In this document: piece by piece, positions 24,601 to 32,608 of the stretch
Layout of the letters: each line of letters begins with the position of its first letter
Numbering within the stretch: position 1 is the first letter of the stretch
Assembly: GCF_022179745.1 (NCBI RefSeq)
Contig: NZ_BPRD01000029.1
Coordinates: 1-34,724, forward strand
Origin: Methylorubrum podarium
GTDB lineage: Bacteria; Pseudomonadota; Alphaproteobacteria; Rhizobiales; Beijerinckiaceae
Length of the DNA stretch: 34,724 nt
Direction: 5' to 3'
Program-made: the position numbers and the translations under genes
Notes under the pieces: generated by a model
Databases searched by the model: none
The model's input: the letters and a program-made list of their open reading frames with translations, nothing else
What the model was told of the DNA's origin: nothing

Positions 24601-27600
24601 CCGCCATCTGCGGGTCGGCGCCCGCGATGTAGAACGGGCTCGGGATCCAGCCGTCGCCCGTCGAGAGCGTGATCGAGTTCGGGGTCGTGTCCTCAAGCCG
24701 GTCGACGATGGCCGCGAAATTCGCCGCCCGCTGCGTCGCGAGCAGGCCGCCTTCCCAGTCCGAGGCGTGCAGGATCTGAAGCGTGTAGGTCATGGGGGCG
24801 GCCTGCTCCGTGGTGAAATCGAGATTGTCTTGAGCGATCCCGGCGAAGGCGTTGCCGGTGGTGTCGGTGAAGGCGCCGGCGGGCACGATCACGTCGTAGG
24901 CGGTGCCGGGCCGCAGGTCGGCGCTCGGATTGATCGTGACCGTGTCGCCGGTGATCCGGACCTGGGCGGTGTCGGAGACCGCGATGGTGCGGGTGTCGCC
25001 CGCGCCGTCGGTGAGGGTGATGCTGCCGGTCCCGGCCCGCACCGCCTCGCTGAAGCGCAGGACGATGTCGGCGCCCGGCGCCACCTTGGCGGCATTGTCG
25101 GCGGGCGTCGCCGCGACGAGGACCGGCGCGGTCTGGTCGAGGCGCAGGCCGACGAGGACGGGGTCGTGGTCGGATTCGCGCGCCGGCGTGCGGCCGTCGA
25201 AGTAGCTGGCGGGACGGCCGAAATCGAGGTTGTAGTCGATGGCGTCCGCCTCGTCGGCGTTGACGTGCCACTCGGTGACCCCGGTGACCTGACGGTTCAG
25301 GCTCGCGTTGGCGAAGCCGTGGTCGAGGGCGCCGTAGGCGCCGTCGAAGACGTAGGAATAGGGGTTGGAAAGCCGGTCCTCGGCGAGGTTGGTGAAGCCC
25401 GACGCCTTGAGGATGTCGAGGGCATCCTCCTTGATGTAGGCGTTGAAGTCGCCGAGCAGGATCGTGTCGCTGTCCTGGCTGCCCGTCGGCCGCAGCGAGA
25501 CCCACTGGGCGAGCGCCGTCGCCGCGAGTTCGCGCTGCTGCTGCCAGCCGCCCTGGCCGTCGCCCTGGTCGGCATCCGCCCCGGTCCCGGCACCGCTCTT
25601 CGACTTGAAGTGGTTGATGACCGCGGTGAAGTTCTCGTTGGTGGCGATCTCGTTGAAGGTCACCGCAAGCGAGGCGCGGCTGGTGTTCACGCCGTTGAAG
25701 ATGTGCCCGAGGGTGCTCTGCTGGAGCAGGGCCGGGTTGAAGGCCGCCACATCCGCGTCGTCGAGCTTCTCGATCGTGGTGTTCATCGACACGCTGACCT
25801 TGCTCGGCTTGTAGATGAAGCCGACCGCGATCGCGTCGCCGCCGAGGAACTGGCCCTGGTCGAGCTGGGCGCCCGGATTGACGTAGGCGTAGGTGCCGGC
25901 GCCCGCGCGCAGGTTGAGCTGACCGACGAGGTATTCGAGCGCGTTGCCCGGATCGCCCGGACGGAACTGGTTCTCCAGCTCGGTCAGGCCGAGCACGTCG
26001 GCGCCGGTGGCGATCAGGGTGGTGACGAGCTTCTCGGTCTGGCGCGCCAGTTCCTGGGGGGTGTTGGCGCCCCGCGGCTGCTGGCCGATCGCCGTGCGGG
26101 CGGAGCTCCCGGTATCGAGGGTGGTGAAGTAGTTGAGGACGTTGAGGCTGCCGACCTTCAGCGTGCCGCCGACCGGGTCGGGCTCGGCGGGCCGCGGATT
26201 GGCCGTCGTGAAGCGGTTGTCGCCGTCGTCGATGGCGCGCACCCGGAAGGCGTTGGTCGGACCGAAGCCGAGGGTGCCCGTCAGCCCCGTGACGGTGTCG
26301 CCCATCCGCGGCGCGGTGGCCGTGCCGTAGGTCGGACCGAAGCCGTCGAGGTTCTCCACCGGCAGGTTCTGGGTGTTCTGCCCGTCGTCGTAGGTGATCG
26401 AGCGCGCCGCCGTCTGGGCGAGGTAGGCGGCGTAGGCCGCCGAATTCGGCTCGAACTCGTTGGTGAAGGTCTCGGGCCGCCCTCTGGCCGCGAGACGGAT
26501 CTCGTTGAAGCGGTCGAGGTTGAACTGCTCGGTGATCGAGAGGGTCTGCGGGATGCGGACCAGCATGCCCTCGTAGCGCTCGAGATCGGGCTGGGCGGTG
26601 GTGCCGGTGCCGATCGTGCCCGTCGCCGGCAGGTCGACCGCCACGGCGGAGGCCTTCACCTGAGCCGGCGTCAGCGCGCCGGGCGTCACGACCTGGATCG
26701 CCGCGGCATCCCGGACGGTGAGCTGCGTCTCGCCGTTGAATTCGGTGACGGTGGCGGTGACGCGGACGCGGTCGCCCTCGTTGAGATCGACGAGGCGGTT
26801 GCCGGTGCCCTCGTAGACGAACACGCCCTCCGAGGTCAGCGGGTTGCCGTCCTGATCGGTCGCCTCCTCCTGCAGGTAGAAGCCGCCGAGATTGCGCTTG
26901 GCGTCGGCATCGCCGTTCTGGAAATCACCGACGACGATCGCCTCGACGGTGACGGTGCGGCCGACGAGCGGGCTCGCCGCCCCGGCGCCCTGAACCGCCG
27001 AGATCAGGCTCACGTCGTCGTTGACGATGGTGCCGGTCGCGGCGGCGGCCGCGGGGCGCACGGACGCGGCGATGCCGGTCTGGTTCGAGGCGGCCGAGCG
27101 CAGGGTCAGGGCGAAGGCCTCGTCGGCCTCCGGCAGGGCATCGCCCTGGACGCTGACGCTCACCTGCGCGGAGGCGGCACCCGCGGGGATCGTGCCGGTG
27201 ATCGTCAGCGGCAGGCCCGGCGCACCGGTGAAGTCGGCGCCGTTGGCCGCGTTGGCGCCGGTGCCGGCGAGTTCGGCGGTGAAGGTGACGGCGCCCAGCG
27301 TCCCGTTGCTGCGCTCCACCGTGAAGGTGAAGACCGTCTCGCCCGCATTGCCCTCCGGGCGGCTGACGGCGAGGGAGTTCGCGGCGAACCCGACCTCCTG
27401 GGTGAAGCCCTGGGGCAGGGCGGCGTAGAGGACGGCGCCGCCGTTGGCGACCTCGTTGGCGCTGACGAGCAGCGGCGTGCCGGTCGGGTTGCGGTCGGCG
27501 GCGATGAAGCTCAGCACCTCCGGGCCGAGGTCGGTCGTGGCACCGGGAAGCGGCGGGACGTAGGAGACGTAGGAGGCGTTGGCCGGATCGGTGACGTCGT

Positions 27601-30001
27601 AGACGATGACGCCGCTCTGCCGCTCCAGGCCGATGAAGGCGTAGATCCGGCCGTTGACGGTGCCGATGGTGATGCCCTCGGGCTCCGGCCCCTTGTTGTC
27701 CGAGCGGTCGTCCGGCGTGTTGGCCGCGACCTGATCGTTGTTGAACCGCTCCGGCGCGATCTGCGCGAAGATCTTCTCGAACTCGCCGCCGGTCTCGCGG
27801 ACCTTGGTGACGGTGCCGTCGTCGTTCTGGCGGAAGATCGAGATGCCGCGCCCGCCCAGCGTGTGGAGTTGGTCGATCACGCCGTCGTTGTCGGTGTCGC
27901 CGGTGCGCAGCAGCACGTTGAGGCGGGCATAGGCCGGGTCGGCCTTGAGGAGCTGGAGCTCAGGCGTCAGGCGGCTGTTGGCGATGCTGCTCAGGCGGGC
28001 GACGTCGCCGGAATCGTCGGCGCCGCCGATCACCCGCTGATCGCCCTCGTTGGCGGTGACGAAGTAGGTCGCGCCGCCGGTCGCGAACGAGGCCACGGCA
28101 TCGGGCTGGAGCAGGCCGTAGATCGGCGCGTTGGCGGGGGCCGCGGCGATGCGGATCGAGGTGGACCCGTTCGGGCCGTCGCGATCGGAGGCGTCGAACT
28201 CGTTGCCGGCCAGGGAGTGGTTGACCGCGCCCAGCGGCTGGATCGCGATCGGCGCCGTGCCGGGATTGGCGAGATCGATGATGGCGACGCCGTTCACCTC
28301 CTGCAGGGTGACGTAGGCGAAGCGGTTGTCGGGCGAGATCGCGATGTATTCGGGCTCGATGTCGGCCGCCGCGCTGTTCCCCGGCGTGATGGCGAGGCCG
28401 CGGGCGCGCAGGGCGGCCTCGCTGCCGTTGAGGCCGTCGAACCCGACGGTCGCGGTCACCGCGGCGTTGGCCGCGCCGCCCGAGACGTCGATGATCGAGA
28501 TCCCGCCGACCGGGTTGCTGCCGGCGGTGGCCTGCTCGCCCTCGTTGGCGACGAGGATCCGGCCGCCGTCGCGGGTGAAGGTGAGCTGGTCGGGTCCGAC
28601 GCCGACGGTGAGGGAGCGCAGCAGGCTGCCGTCGGCGTTGAACAGGGCGACCCGGCCCGGCGCGTCGCCGGTGGTGTTGGCGTAGGCGACGGCCACGAGG
28701 CCGTTGAAGACCGTGACCGAGTTGACCGAGCCGTACTGTTCCAGACCCGTGAGCAGGATCTCGCCGGTCTTGCTCAGGGTGCCGGCGGCGTCGAGCGCGA
28801 CGATCTCGATGCGGCCCTCGTTGGTGTTCTGGATGTAGAAGCGGCTTGTCGTCGAGTCGTAGGCCACCACTTCGGCGTTGGGCGCCGCCTGCGTCGCCGG
28901 ATCGTTCGTGGTGGCGTAGGCGCCGAGCCGCACCAGTTGCAGCGCGTTCGTCGGGATGGGCGCCGCCGTGGCGGTGGCGCCGGAGAGACCCTGGAGCGAG
29001 GGCGCCGCATCGAAGATCGTGATGCCGTTGACGCGGGTGCCGATGTCGTCGGTGAGGATCGTGCCGACGCCCTGGCCGTCCGCCACGGTCGCTCCCACGA
29101 CGTTGGAGACCGCGACCGAGAAGGTCTCGGTGGGTTCGACCGCGGTGTCGCCGAGGATGTCCACCGCGAAGGTCGCGCTGGTCTGGCCCGCCGCGATGGT
29201 CTGGCCCGTGACGGCGCGGGCGACGTAGTCGCTCCCGGCGGTGGCGGTGGCGTCCGCGGTCGCGATATCGAACGTGACGCCGCCGGTGGGCGCGGGCGCG
29301 TTCAAGGACACGGTGAAGACGAGTTGCTTGGTGCCCGTATCGCCCTCGCTCACCTGAACGTCGCCGATCGACAGGCTCGGGACGACCGCCGTACCGGTCA
29401 CCGTGAAGGCGTTGTAGCTGCCGGCCCCGATGCGGATCGCGTTGTCCTGATTCCAGGATCCGGCCGTGCCGATCGCCGTCAGCAGTTGATCGCGCGTGCC
29501 CGAGAAGGTGCCGTTGTAGCGGCCGTTATCGGCGCCCAGCGCCACGGCCGTCTGCCCGAGGACGAGGCCCGGCGGAAGCGCCGAGGTGCTGGCGTTGGTG
29601 CCGTTCGCCGCGAAGGTGCCGGTGCCGTCGGCGACGTTGATGGCGTAGAGGAGCGTCGGGTTCGCCGCGCTGCCCTGGTAGGCGATGATCTGGTCACCGT
29701 CCGTGTTGAACGAGAAATTGGGAGCGTCGGTGGACGTGTAGACGGGCGTGTTCGCCCCTCCCGCCGCGCTGTCGGCTGTGGGGTGGATCACCGTGCCGGC
29801 GGAGAGTGCCGTCGGGGCCGTGTAGGTGTAGCTGCCCTCGGTGGTCCGGAGCGCGTTGGTGGTGGTGCTCCAGCCGTTGTCGGTGAAGGTGATGGTCGTG
29901 CCGGCCTCGATGTCGCGTAGGATGACGAACGCGAAGTCGTCGGGATTGTCCGCGTCGTACCCGACGAAAGCGATGTCGCCGGCGGCGAGGCTCGTGGCCA
30001 T
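21626..30001 (-). CDS. Giant secreted RTX nuclease/5'-nucleotidase fusion
   Basis: 2791 residues from ATG 30001, placed by GGAG 6 nt upstream. Approximate layout: N-terminal exoprotein domain (1-200, DIAFVGYDADNPDDFAFVIL); Calx-beta (205-320); choice-of-anchor-I beta-propeller (325-860); second Calx-beta (870-997); OB-like domain (1000-1110); ExeM/NucH-type endonuclease (1278-1620) with GLTELENQ, LGDFNAY and ESDHDPVLVG; Ig-like Big_5 domain (1624-1733); metallophosphoesterase/5'-nucleotidase (1737-2420) with LHASDWEGG, LSTGDGW, FGNHEFDAG and GGGSHT; RTX calcium repeats (2437-2490, LSGGAGDDIL); six C-terminal repeats (2541-2785). There is no N-terminal signal peptide, so type I secretion is expected, but no secretion genes are adjacent. 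Inferred role: scavenging phosphate and nucleosides from extracellular DNA. Confidence 0.92.
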   Translation of the reverse strand: MATSLAAGDIAFVGYDADNPDDFAFVILRDIEAGTTITFTDNGWSTTTNALRTTEGSYTYTAPTALSAGTVIHPTADSAAGGANTPVYTSTDAPNFSFNTDGDQIIAYQGSAANPTLLYAINVADGTGTFAANGTNASTSALPPGLVLGQTAVALGADNGRYNGTFSGTRDQLLTAIGTAGSWNQDNAIRIGAGSYNAFTVTGTAVVPSLSIGDVQVSEGDTGTKQLVFTVSLNAPAPTGGVTFDIATADATATAGSDYVARAVTGQTIAAGQTSATFAVDILGDTAVEPTETFSVAVSNVVGATVADGQGVGTILTDDIGTRVNGITIFDAAPSLQGLSGATATAAPIPTNALQLVRLGAYATTNDPATQAAPNAEVVAYDSTTSRFYIQNTNEGRIEIVALDAAGTLSKTGEILLTGLEQYGSVNSVTVFNGLVAVAYANTTGDAPGRVALFNADGSLLRSLTVGVGPDQLTFTRDGGRILVANEGEQATAGSNPVGGISIIDVSGGAANAAVTATVGFDGLNGSEAALRARGLAITPGNSAAADIEPEYIAISPDNRFAYVTLQEVNGVAIIDLANPGTAPIAIQPLGAVNHSLAGNEFDASDRDGPNGSTSIRIAAAPANAPIYGLLQPDAVASFATGGATYFVTANEGDQRVIGGADDSGDVARLSSIANSRLTPELQLLKADPAYARLNVLLRTGDTDNDGVIDQLHTLGGRGISIFRQNDDGTVTKVRETGGEFEKIFAQIAPERFNNDQVAANTPDDRSDNKGPEPEGITIGTVNGRIYAFIGLERQSGVIVYDVTDPANASYVSYVPPLPGATTDLGPEVLSFIAADRNPTGTPLLVSANEVANGGAVLYAALPQGFTQEVGFAANSLAVSRPEGNAGETVFTFTVERSNGTLGAVTFTAELAGTGANAANGADFTGAPGLPLTITGTIPAGAASAQVSVSVQGDALPEADEAFALTLRSAASNQTGIAASVRPAAAAATGTIVNDDVSLISAVQGAGAASPLVGRTVTVEAIVVGDFQNGDADAKRNLGGFYLQEEATDQDGNPLTSEGVFVYEGTGNRLVDLNEGDRVRVTATVTEFNGETQLTVRDAAAIQVVTPGALTPAQVKASAVAVDLPATGTIGTGTTAQPDLERYEGMLVRIPQTLSITEQFNLDRFNEIRLAARGRPETFTNEFEPNSAAYAAYLAQTAARSITYDDGQNTQNLPVENLDGFGPTYGTATAPRMGDTVTGLTGTLGFGPTNAFRVRAIDDGDNRFTTANPRPAEPDPVGGTLKVGSLNVLNYFTTLDTGSSARTAIGQQPRGANTPQELARQTEKLVTTLIATGADVLGLTELENQFRPGDPGNALEYLVGQLNLRAGAGTYAYVNPGAQLDQGQFLGGDAIAVGFIYKPSKVSVSMNTTIEKLDDADVAAFNPALLQQSTLGHIFNGVNTSRASLAVTFNEIATNENFTAVINHFKSKSGAGTGADADQGDGQGGWQQQRELAATALAQWVSLRPTGSQDSDTILLGDFNAYIKEDALDILKASGFTNLAEDRLSNPYSYVFDGAYGALDHGFANASLNRQVTGVTEWHVNADEADAIDYNLDFGRPASYFDGRTPARESDHDPVLVGLRLDQTAPVLVAATPADNAAKVAPGADIVLRFSEAVRAGTGSITLTDGAGDTRTIAVSDTAQVRITGDTVTINPSADLRPGTAYDVIVPAGAFTDTTGNAFAGIAQDNLDFTTEQAAPMTYTLQILHASDWEGGLLATQRAANFAAIVDRLEDTTPNSITLSTGDGWIPSPFYIAGADPQMAATYNGVYNQFFGLSGANAYGRLAASPGRADITIQNIIGVQAAVFGNHEFDAGPTEVANIIGANLGTAAGAADDTWVGSLFPYLSTNLNFSREAALSGLVHRDGDLATFAQTGPTSTQTGTGADKIAKSTVIVENGERIAFIGATTQVEPLLTTLGNVTVDGFTGRDEIALLASQINAEVDRVLAANPGLNKVIVGTHLQQLANEQALAPLLRNVDVLIGGGSHTLLSDSNDRLLPGDTSGGAYPQFFTNASGQTLALVNTASEYSYVGRLNVTFDDQGNVIRNLITPDNSGAVAVDDATVAQLWGSTAAAFTPGSKGYLVREVIEGLDANNDGIQETAGVADIIRQQDGNILGRTSVYLEGRRGEVRTEETNLGDLSADANLWYAKQYDNTVTVSIKNGGGIRDSIGSFSTAGGGTAELPPAANPSAGKAAGDISQLDVTNSLRFNNALAMVTVTAAELERVLEHAVSSVAPGATPGAFPQIGGISFSFDATRQAQTLDVNGNVTQEGRRIISAAIVDADGYLVDTLVQNGQLVGDANRSIRAVTLDFLTTGTSSAPGLGGDNYPFPAYGENRVALSNAAPTSLPNTETFSAQGTEQDAMAEYLKAFYTVTPYGQADTGPAADTRIQNLAVRGDSVLARGVSGLGTGGNDVLQGTAFADRLSGGAGDDILTNSAGDDILSGGRGTDTLVFNSSFASITVTDVGGITAITGPEGRDLVSGFERYLFSDATIVVNDGKPLVDDLYYLARNKDVFQAGQDADTHFAQYGAREGRDPNAFFSTKGYLAANPDVRASGVNPLDQYEQAGWKEGRDPGARFDNEFYLAANADVKAAGLNPLAHYLQYGQSEGRAIHDAIGRASDIRGGFDAEYYLLSNPDVAQAAGTGNTFAFAAQHFEQYGWKEGRNPNSVFDTKGYLAAYADVKAAGVNPLTHYDQYGWKEGRDPSASFDTATYLSTYKDVAAAQVDPMQHFLQNGLYEGRLDFADGGFRYGALV
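21641..22381 (-). repeat. Six C-terminal ~38-aa protein repeats in the exoprotein
   Basis: The encoded units follow the consensus FDxxxYLAANxDVKAAGxNPL, then HYxQYGWKEGRDP. Approximate positions are 22271-22381, 22166-22270, 22019-22165, 21890-22018, 21776-21889 and 21629-21775. Units 2 and 5 are closest to the consensus; units 3 and 4 carry insertions and the last is degenerate. They follow the RTX region and end the protein. Confidence 0.8.
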
Positions 30002-30712
30002 GTCCATCTCCAGGCAGCCGTGCAGGCCGAGCGTTGATGTCGCTCGATGCGAGGCCAAGGGTTGATCCTCGGCCGGATGCGGAGAGACGCCGCGGTGCCG
30101 ACGTCCCCGGGGAGGGGACGCTCAAGGCCCGGACTCAGCGTTTCGTGGTATGCCAGCCGAGTGTCTGGCTAGCGGCGTTCCACAACAGTACTGTGAAGCC
30201 TCGGGGGCATTTACGCAGGGTTCTTGATGGCTTCCAGATCGACCTTGCGCGCTTAAATCGACAGGCTACCGATCGGCTACACGGAGCGGTTGATGGAGGC
30301 CTGGGCGGAGCACTCGGTCAAATCCTATCTTCGGGACTTCAGAGCCTTCGTTCCGACAACGACGTTCGAGCACGCAGCCAGCGGCGGCAAGGAATGCCGT
30401 CACCCCTAGAGTATGGCGACCTGACCTCGGGTAGCCGAATTCGGCTTGCCCCCGCACAGCCCCACGACATGAGCGCAGCCGAGCACGGCAGCGGCGACGA
30501 GAAACGTGTAGGCGACGACGTCTCCCTTCGCCGATCGACCGGTCGCAGGTCCGAACTGCCACGTTAGCAGGCACGGTGCCTCAGCGCGTTGCAATTTCGG
30601 AGGCGATCCGTACACCGTTATTTGGTATACCAGAGCGCTGTGCCGACAAGCCGAGCACTTGCCCTCCGAATGGGCGCCTCGAGCCCAGCCGGCAAGCAAG
30701 GGATGCAAGAGG
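30002..30712. other. Long intergenic region, less GC-rich (711 bp)
   Basis: Lies upstream of both the exoprotein (minus) and the HPP gene (plus). The part 30130-30660 is visibly poorer in G/C than flanking genes. It holds only short open frames; one (ATG 30293 to TAG 30409) encodes 38 residues of plausible protein composition (YLRDFRAFVPTTTFEHAASG) but has no ribosome site. It may be remnant or promoter-rich DNA. No mobile-element ends seen. Confidence 0.45.
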
Positions 30713-31852
30713 ATGTCGAAGATCGTGAGCCCCGAGCGACAACCCGGCAAGTCGTCCGGGTTTCAGCTATTCAGGCCGATCCTGGCGGGTGCGACCCTGC
30801 GGGAGCGTATGGTCGCGTGCCTCGGGGCGCTGGTGGGCATTACGCTGACCGGCCTGATCTGCGGCTGGTTTTTCGGCCAGGGTCCTGACATCCCGCTCAT
30901 CGTCGCCCCGATCGGCGCCTCGGCGGTCCTGCTGTTCGCCGTGCCCGCGAGCCCGTTGGCGCAGCCGTGGTCCATTATCGGCGGCAACACGATCTCGGCC
31001 TTCATGGGCGTACTGGCCGTCCGCTTCATCCCGGACCCGGTCGTGGCGATCGGCGTCGGCGTGTCGCTGGCCATCGCCGCGATGTCGCTCACCCGCTCCC
31101 TGCACCCGCCCGGAGGCGCGGCCGCGCTGACGGCGCTTATCGGCGGCCCGACCGTCACCTCCGCCGGCTTCCTGTTCCCCTTGTTTCCGGTCTGCGTGAA
31201 CTCGGTTATCCTGGTCGCGCTCGGCGTCGCCTTCCACAAGATCTCGCGTCGCAACTACCCGCACGTTCCAACGCCGTCGCCGGTCAACACGCACGGGACG
31301 GCGGACCTGCCCCCACAGCTGCGTGTCGGCTTTCGCCAGGAAGACGTGGATGCCGCCCTCGTCGAGCTCCACGAGACGCTGGACATCGACCGCGCCGACC
31401 TCGACCGGCTCCTCCGCCAGGTCGAACTTCAGGCGCTCGTGCGCTCGCAGGGCGACCTCACCTGCGCCGAGATCATGTCGCGGGACGTGGTCACCATCGG
31501 TCTCGACGGCAGCGCCGAGGGCGCGCGGGAGCTCCTGATCGCGCACAACATCCGGACGTTGCCCGTGGTGGACGGAGCCGGCCGGCTGGCGGGTACGCTC
31601 GGCCTGCGCGAACTGATGCGACACGGCGCGCGGGGCATCCCGCAAGTGATGTCCGAGGCCCAAACAGCCGGACCGGACGAGCCGGTCGTCGCGCTTGCCT
31701 CTTCGCTGACCGACCGCCGCACCCATGCGGTGGTCGTGGTGGACGGGGGCCGCCGCGTGCTGGGCATCATCACCCAGACCGATCTGCTCGCGACCCTGGC
31801 GCGCCTGCTCTCCGCCAAGACCCTCGCGCTTCCCGGCCCGGTCCCGGCGTAG
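30713..31852 (+). CDS. HPP family membrane protein with two CBS domains
   Basis: 379 residues from ATG 30713, with AAGGGA about 9 nt upstream. The N-terminal half has four or five membrane segments and the family signature SLHPPGGAAALTALIGGP (about residues 135-152). It begins LRERMVACLGALVGITLTGL. After a linker, two CBS domains follow: AEIMSRDVVTIGLDGSAEGA to GTLGLRELMRHGARG (about 255-315), and IPQVMSEAQTAGPDEPVVAL to GIITQTDLLATLARL (about 316-370). HPP proteins are poorly understood; plant members have been linked to nitrite transport. CBS pairs usually bind adenosyl ligands, so transport gated by nucleotide level is a reasonable inference. It is monocistronic as far as can be seen. Confidence 0.9.
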   Translation: MSKIVSPERQPGKSSGFQLFRPILAGATLRERMVACLGALVGITLTGLICGWFFGQGPDIPLIVAPIGASAVLLFAVPASPLAQPWSIIGGNTISAFMGVLAVRFIPDPVVAIGVGVSLAIAAMSLTRSLHPPGGAAALTALIGGPTVTSAGFLFPLFPVCVNSVILVALGVAFHKISRRNYPHVPTPSPVNTHGTADLPPQLRVGFRQEDVDAALVELHETLDIDRADLDRLLRQVELQALVRSQGDLTCAEIMSRDVVTIGLDGSAEGARELLIAHNIRTLPVVDGAGRLAGTLGLRELMRHGARGIPQVMSEAQTAGPDEPVVALASSLTDRRTHAVVVVDGGRRVLGIITQTDLLATLARLLSAKTLALPGPVPA

Positions 31853-32608
31853 GCGGTCGCCCAGGTCCGACCCTGCCGGCTACGCAACGGTGTGCCGTGC
31901 CTGGGTGGGTATTGGCCCGATTGTTGCCTCGTCCACCCGTCGTCCTGGCAACACCAGGTCCGCGGGATTGAGCCGATGCACGACGGGTCGCTTCTCACCC
32001 ACCTGCTGCACGCTGCCTTGATGGCGTCGAGCATGATGCTGACGTGGCAAGTCCATCGCCTTCGCAAGCCCAAGGCGGATTAATCCCGTCATCGACGGCG
32101 AAGCAGGGGACGCCCCCGCCTCACTAGTATCTCGGTGTAATCCGGGCTCCGGTTGATGGGTTCGGTTCAGCCTGCAACCCCCGTCATCCCGGGGCCGGGC
32201 AACGGATCCCGGGATCCACCCGAGATGCGCGGCTCAGCGTGGCATCGCGGGTGGTTTGCACGTCTCCGTCGCGCCCCTTCGGGTCCGGGTTCGTCGTCGG
32301 CGCCCCGGAATGACGGGAAGCAGCACCGAAGGAATCAATCCGGAGCCGTATTGCGGGGGATCCGGTTGTCGCTGGGCAGTAGCGACTTCGGGCCTGACAA
32401 GCTCCTCGGTTCAGGGGCTTGGACTTTATCCGCTTGCGAAGATCGGAATTACGGGCCGTTCCCGAGCAGGCGATGTCCTCTCGGACGGTCAGCTCGGCGC
32501 CTCATGCGAGGGCATTTTCGAATGAGGTGATCGCCGACTCTGATGAGGAAAGTGCTGAAATCAATCACTTAAAGCCTCTTCCGTGACCCGGAGATCACGG
32601 ACAAAGCT
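31853..32608. other. Intergenic region (756 bp) with palindromic element
   Basis: Convergent gap between the HPP gene and the AaeA-like gene. It holds a 35-codon open frame (31976-32083) without a ribosome site, the palindromic element at 32180-32317, and a small hairpin, CCGTGA facing TCACGG (32581-32600), just after the AaeA-like stop. No convincing gene was found. It may be degraded DNA. Confidence 0.5.
32180..32317. repeat. Palindromic intergenic repeat C
   Basis: Ends CCCGTCATCCCGGGGC (32180-32195) and GCCCCGGAATGACGGG (32302-32317) are inverted copies with one mismatch. Inside is the perfect 14-bp palindrome GGATCCCGGGATCC (32204-32217). About 138 bp with no coding content. It is of the CGTCATnCCGGG dispersed repeat type common in alphaproteobacteria and distinct in sequence from repeats A and B. 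Confidence 0.7.

Noticed and set aside
21701-29920. A 2739-codon open frame on the plus strand, antisense to the exoprotein gene.
   Set aside because: Its codons are exact reverse complements of the sense codons (same phase). It therefore only requires the absence of TTA, CTA and TCA in the sense gene, which are rare in such GC-rich DNA. The translation is Arg/Gly/Val/Ala-rich with no recognisable domain.
30002-30250. Possible sigma-54 promoter (TGGCAT...) before the exoprotein gene.
   Set aside because: The -12 element (TTGCW) is missing at the required spacing.
30034-30567. 177-codon plus-strand open frame in the gap before the HPP gene.
   Set aside because: It starts antisense to the exoprotein start region, has no ribosome site and no protein-like pattern.
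31976-32083. 35-codon frame with a hydrophobic middle (LLTHLLHAALMASSMML).
   Set aside because: No clear ribosome site, no homologue recognised and it lies in a repeat-bearing gap; too little evidence to call a gene.
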